Shown here: positions 24,714 to 25,674 of the stretch, piece after piece
Numbering within the stretch: the first letter of the stretch is position 1
Layout: each line of letters opens with the position of its first letter
NCBI GenBank assembly: GCA_021647375.1
Contig: JAKIUV010000036.1
Span: 1 to 25,674 of the forward strand
Reading direction: 5' to 3'
Length of the DNA stretch: 25,674 nucleotides
From: Robiginitomaculum sp.
GTDB lineage: Bacteria > Pseudomonadota > Alphaproteobacteria > Caulobacterales > Maricaulaceae
Notes under the pieces: model-generated
Seen by the model: only the letters and a program-made list of their open reading frames with translations
The model's database searches: none
What the model was told of the DNA's origin: nothing
Program-made: the position numbers and the translations under genes

Positions 24714-25589
24714 ATGAGCCAAAAGCCTTTATCATTCCAAGACCTCATCCTGACCCTCCAGCATTATTGGAGCCAGCAAGGTTGCGCTATTCTCCAGCCT
24801 TATGATATGGAGGTCGGAGCCGGGACTTTGCACCCGGCAACCACCTTGCGCTCGCTGGGGCCAAAGCCGTGGAATGTTGCCTATGTGCAGCCGTCTCGCC
24901 GTCCGGCAGATGGCCGTTACGGCGAGAACCCGAACCGCTTACAACACTATTATCAGTTTCAGGTTCTCCTCAAACCCAACCCGCCCAATATTCAGGATTT
25001 ATATCTGGGCAGTCTCGAAGCTATTGGCATTGATATGGATTTGCACGACATCCGCTTTGTGGAAGACGATTGGGAAAACCCGACTGTCGGGGCTTGGGGT
25101 CTGGGCTGGGAAGTTTGGTGCGACGGCATGGAGGTGAGCCAATTTACCTATTTCCAACAGGTCGGCGGTCTTGATGTGGAGCTGGTATCGGGCGAACTTA
25201 CTTACGGTCTGGAACGTCTCGCCATGTATGTGCAGGGCGTCGATAATGTTTATGATTTGGCCTATAATGATGCGGGCGTTTCTTACGGTGATGTGTTCCA
25301 CCAAAACGAGGTCGAGCAATCCAAATTTAATTTTGAACACGCCAATGTGGAGCGCTTGGAAAACTGGTTCAAAGGTGCCGAAGAACAGTGCCGAGCCTTG
25401 CTAGAACTCGACCCGCCGCTACCACTCCCCGCCTATGAACATGCCCTAAAAGCCGGGCATTGTTTTAACCTTCTAGATGCACGCGGTGTCATATCGCCAA
25501 CTGACCGAGCGCGGTACATAAAAGCCGTGCGTGACCTCTCCAAAGGCTGCGCTGAGGCTTGGGTTGCCAATGAGCGGGGGGTGAGCTGA
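24714..25589 (+). CDS. glyQ: Glycyl-tRNA synthetase alpha subunit
   Basis: This 291-aa catalytic subunit of the alpha2beta2 glycyl-tRNA synthetase is a class II enzyme that charges tRNA-Gly. It is near identical in layout to other GlyQ proteins: FQDLILTLQHYWSQQGC, LHPATTLRSLG, YVQPSRRPADGRYGENPNRLQHYYQFQV, then GWEVWCDGMEVSQFTYFQQVGG and ELTYGLERLAMYVQ. AAGAGA lies five bases before the ATG. The full length is present. The beta subunit glyS would be expected next, but the window ends 85 bases after the stop, and those bases hold a palindromic repeat rather than a recognisable GlyS start. Confidence 0.97.
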   Translation: MSQKPLSFQDLILTLQHYWSQQGCAILQPYDMEVGAGTLHPATTLRSLGPKPWNVAYVQPSRRPADGRYGENPNRLQHYYQFQVLLKPNPPNIQDLYLGSLEAIGIDMDLHDIRFVEDDWENPTVGAWGLGWEVWCDGMEVSQFTYFQQVGGLDVELVSGELTYGLERLAMYVQGVDNVYDLAYNDAGVSYGDVFHQNEVEQSKFNFEHANVERLENWFKGAEEQCRALLELDPPLPLPAYEHALKAGHCFNLLDARGVISPTDRARYIKAVRDLSKGCAEAWVANERGVS

Positions 25590-25603
25590 TGCATACTGTT
25601 AAC

Positions 25604-25674
25604 ATCCTATCCCCTCACCGCGCTGTCGCGCACCTCTCCCTATGGGAGAGGTTAGGATTGCCGCCATTCCAAGG
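25604..25674. repeat. Palindromic intergenic repeat after glyQ
   Basis: ACCTCTCCC-TAT-GGGAGAGGT (25632-25652) is a perfect 9-bp inverted repeat. It is preceded by CCCCTCACCGCGCTGTCGCGC (from 25611). This composition, a CCCCTCACC...CTCTCCC...GGGAGAGG run, is that of dispersed palindromic repeats found between genes in many alphaproteobacteria. The right boundary is beyond or near the window end. An ATG at 25589 overlaps the glyQ stop and stays open to the edge, but its codons simply translate this repeat. Confidence 0.65.

Noticed and set aside
1..25674. CRISPR arrays, toxin-antitoxin pairs, restriction or other defence genes
   Set aside because: No regularly spaced repeat-spacer pattern and no coding sequence resembling such systems on either strand.

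Overview
This window reads as a piece of an alphaproteobacterial chromosome. The evidence is the NnrU-family membrane protein, ETF-ubiquinone oxidoreductase, a Bpt-type leucyltransferase, a GlyQ-type split glycyl-tRNA synthetase, a RimB-RimK fusion and the DUF2007-TrmN6 pair beside a polyprenyl diphosphate synthase. Base composition looks balanced, near half G+C by eye. A marine Hyphomonadaceae/Maricaulales-type organism would fit, but that placement is inference.

Layout. Positions 1-362 carry no gene and hold repeats typical of mobile-element borders, ending at the 3' end of a minus-strand tRNA-Thr(TGT) (363-438). A terminator-like hairpin (574-594) precedes metG (701-2431). A lipoprotein M16 zinc peptidase follows (2552-5410). 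A minus-strand block then runs from 11639 down to 5415 in the order SLC13-type anion transporter, bpt, dctP, [200-bp inverted-repeat element], dctQ, dctM. The last three encode a TakP-like tripartite TRAP transporter. At 11749-13631 a hydroxyacid dehydrogenase and a membrane-anchored endonuclease/exonuclease/phosphatase-fold protein form a one-base-overlap pair. It converges on nnrU (13615-14187, minus), and a QueD-like protein is at 14335-14709. After a 307-bp gene-less stretch come udg (minus) and the rimB-rimK fusion (minus). These are divergent from a plus-strand run: ETF-QO, TPR lipoprotein, ispE, WecA-type glycosyltransferase. ispB (minus) converges on that run with a 41-bp tail overlap. 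Finally a DUF2007 protein, a TrmN6-like methyltransferase and glyQ run to the right edge, where a palindromic repeat follows glyQ.

How the genes work together. Most are housekeeping: translation (metG, glyQ, tRNA-Thr, tRNA/ribosome modification), isoprenoid supply and use (ispE makes precursors, ispB polyprenyl diphosphate, the glycosyltransferase uses undecaprenyl phosphate, ETF-QO feeds electrons to ubiquinone), DNA repair (udg) and organic-acid uptake (TRAP and SLC13). I found no convincing new defence or mobile system. The points most worth a second look are the inverted-repeat element inside the TRAP operon that supplies the dctQ ribosome binding site, the QueD-like protein lacking its canonical catalytic cysteine, the family-4-like UDG without its iron-sulfur cysteines, and the border-like repeats next to tRNA-Thr.
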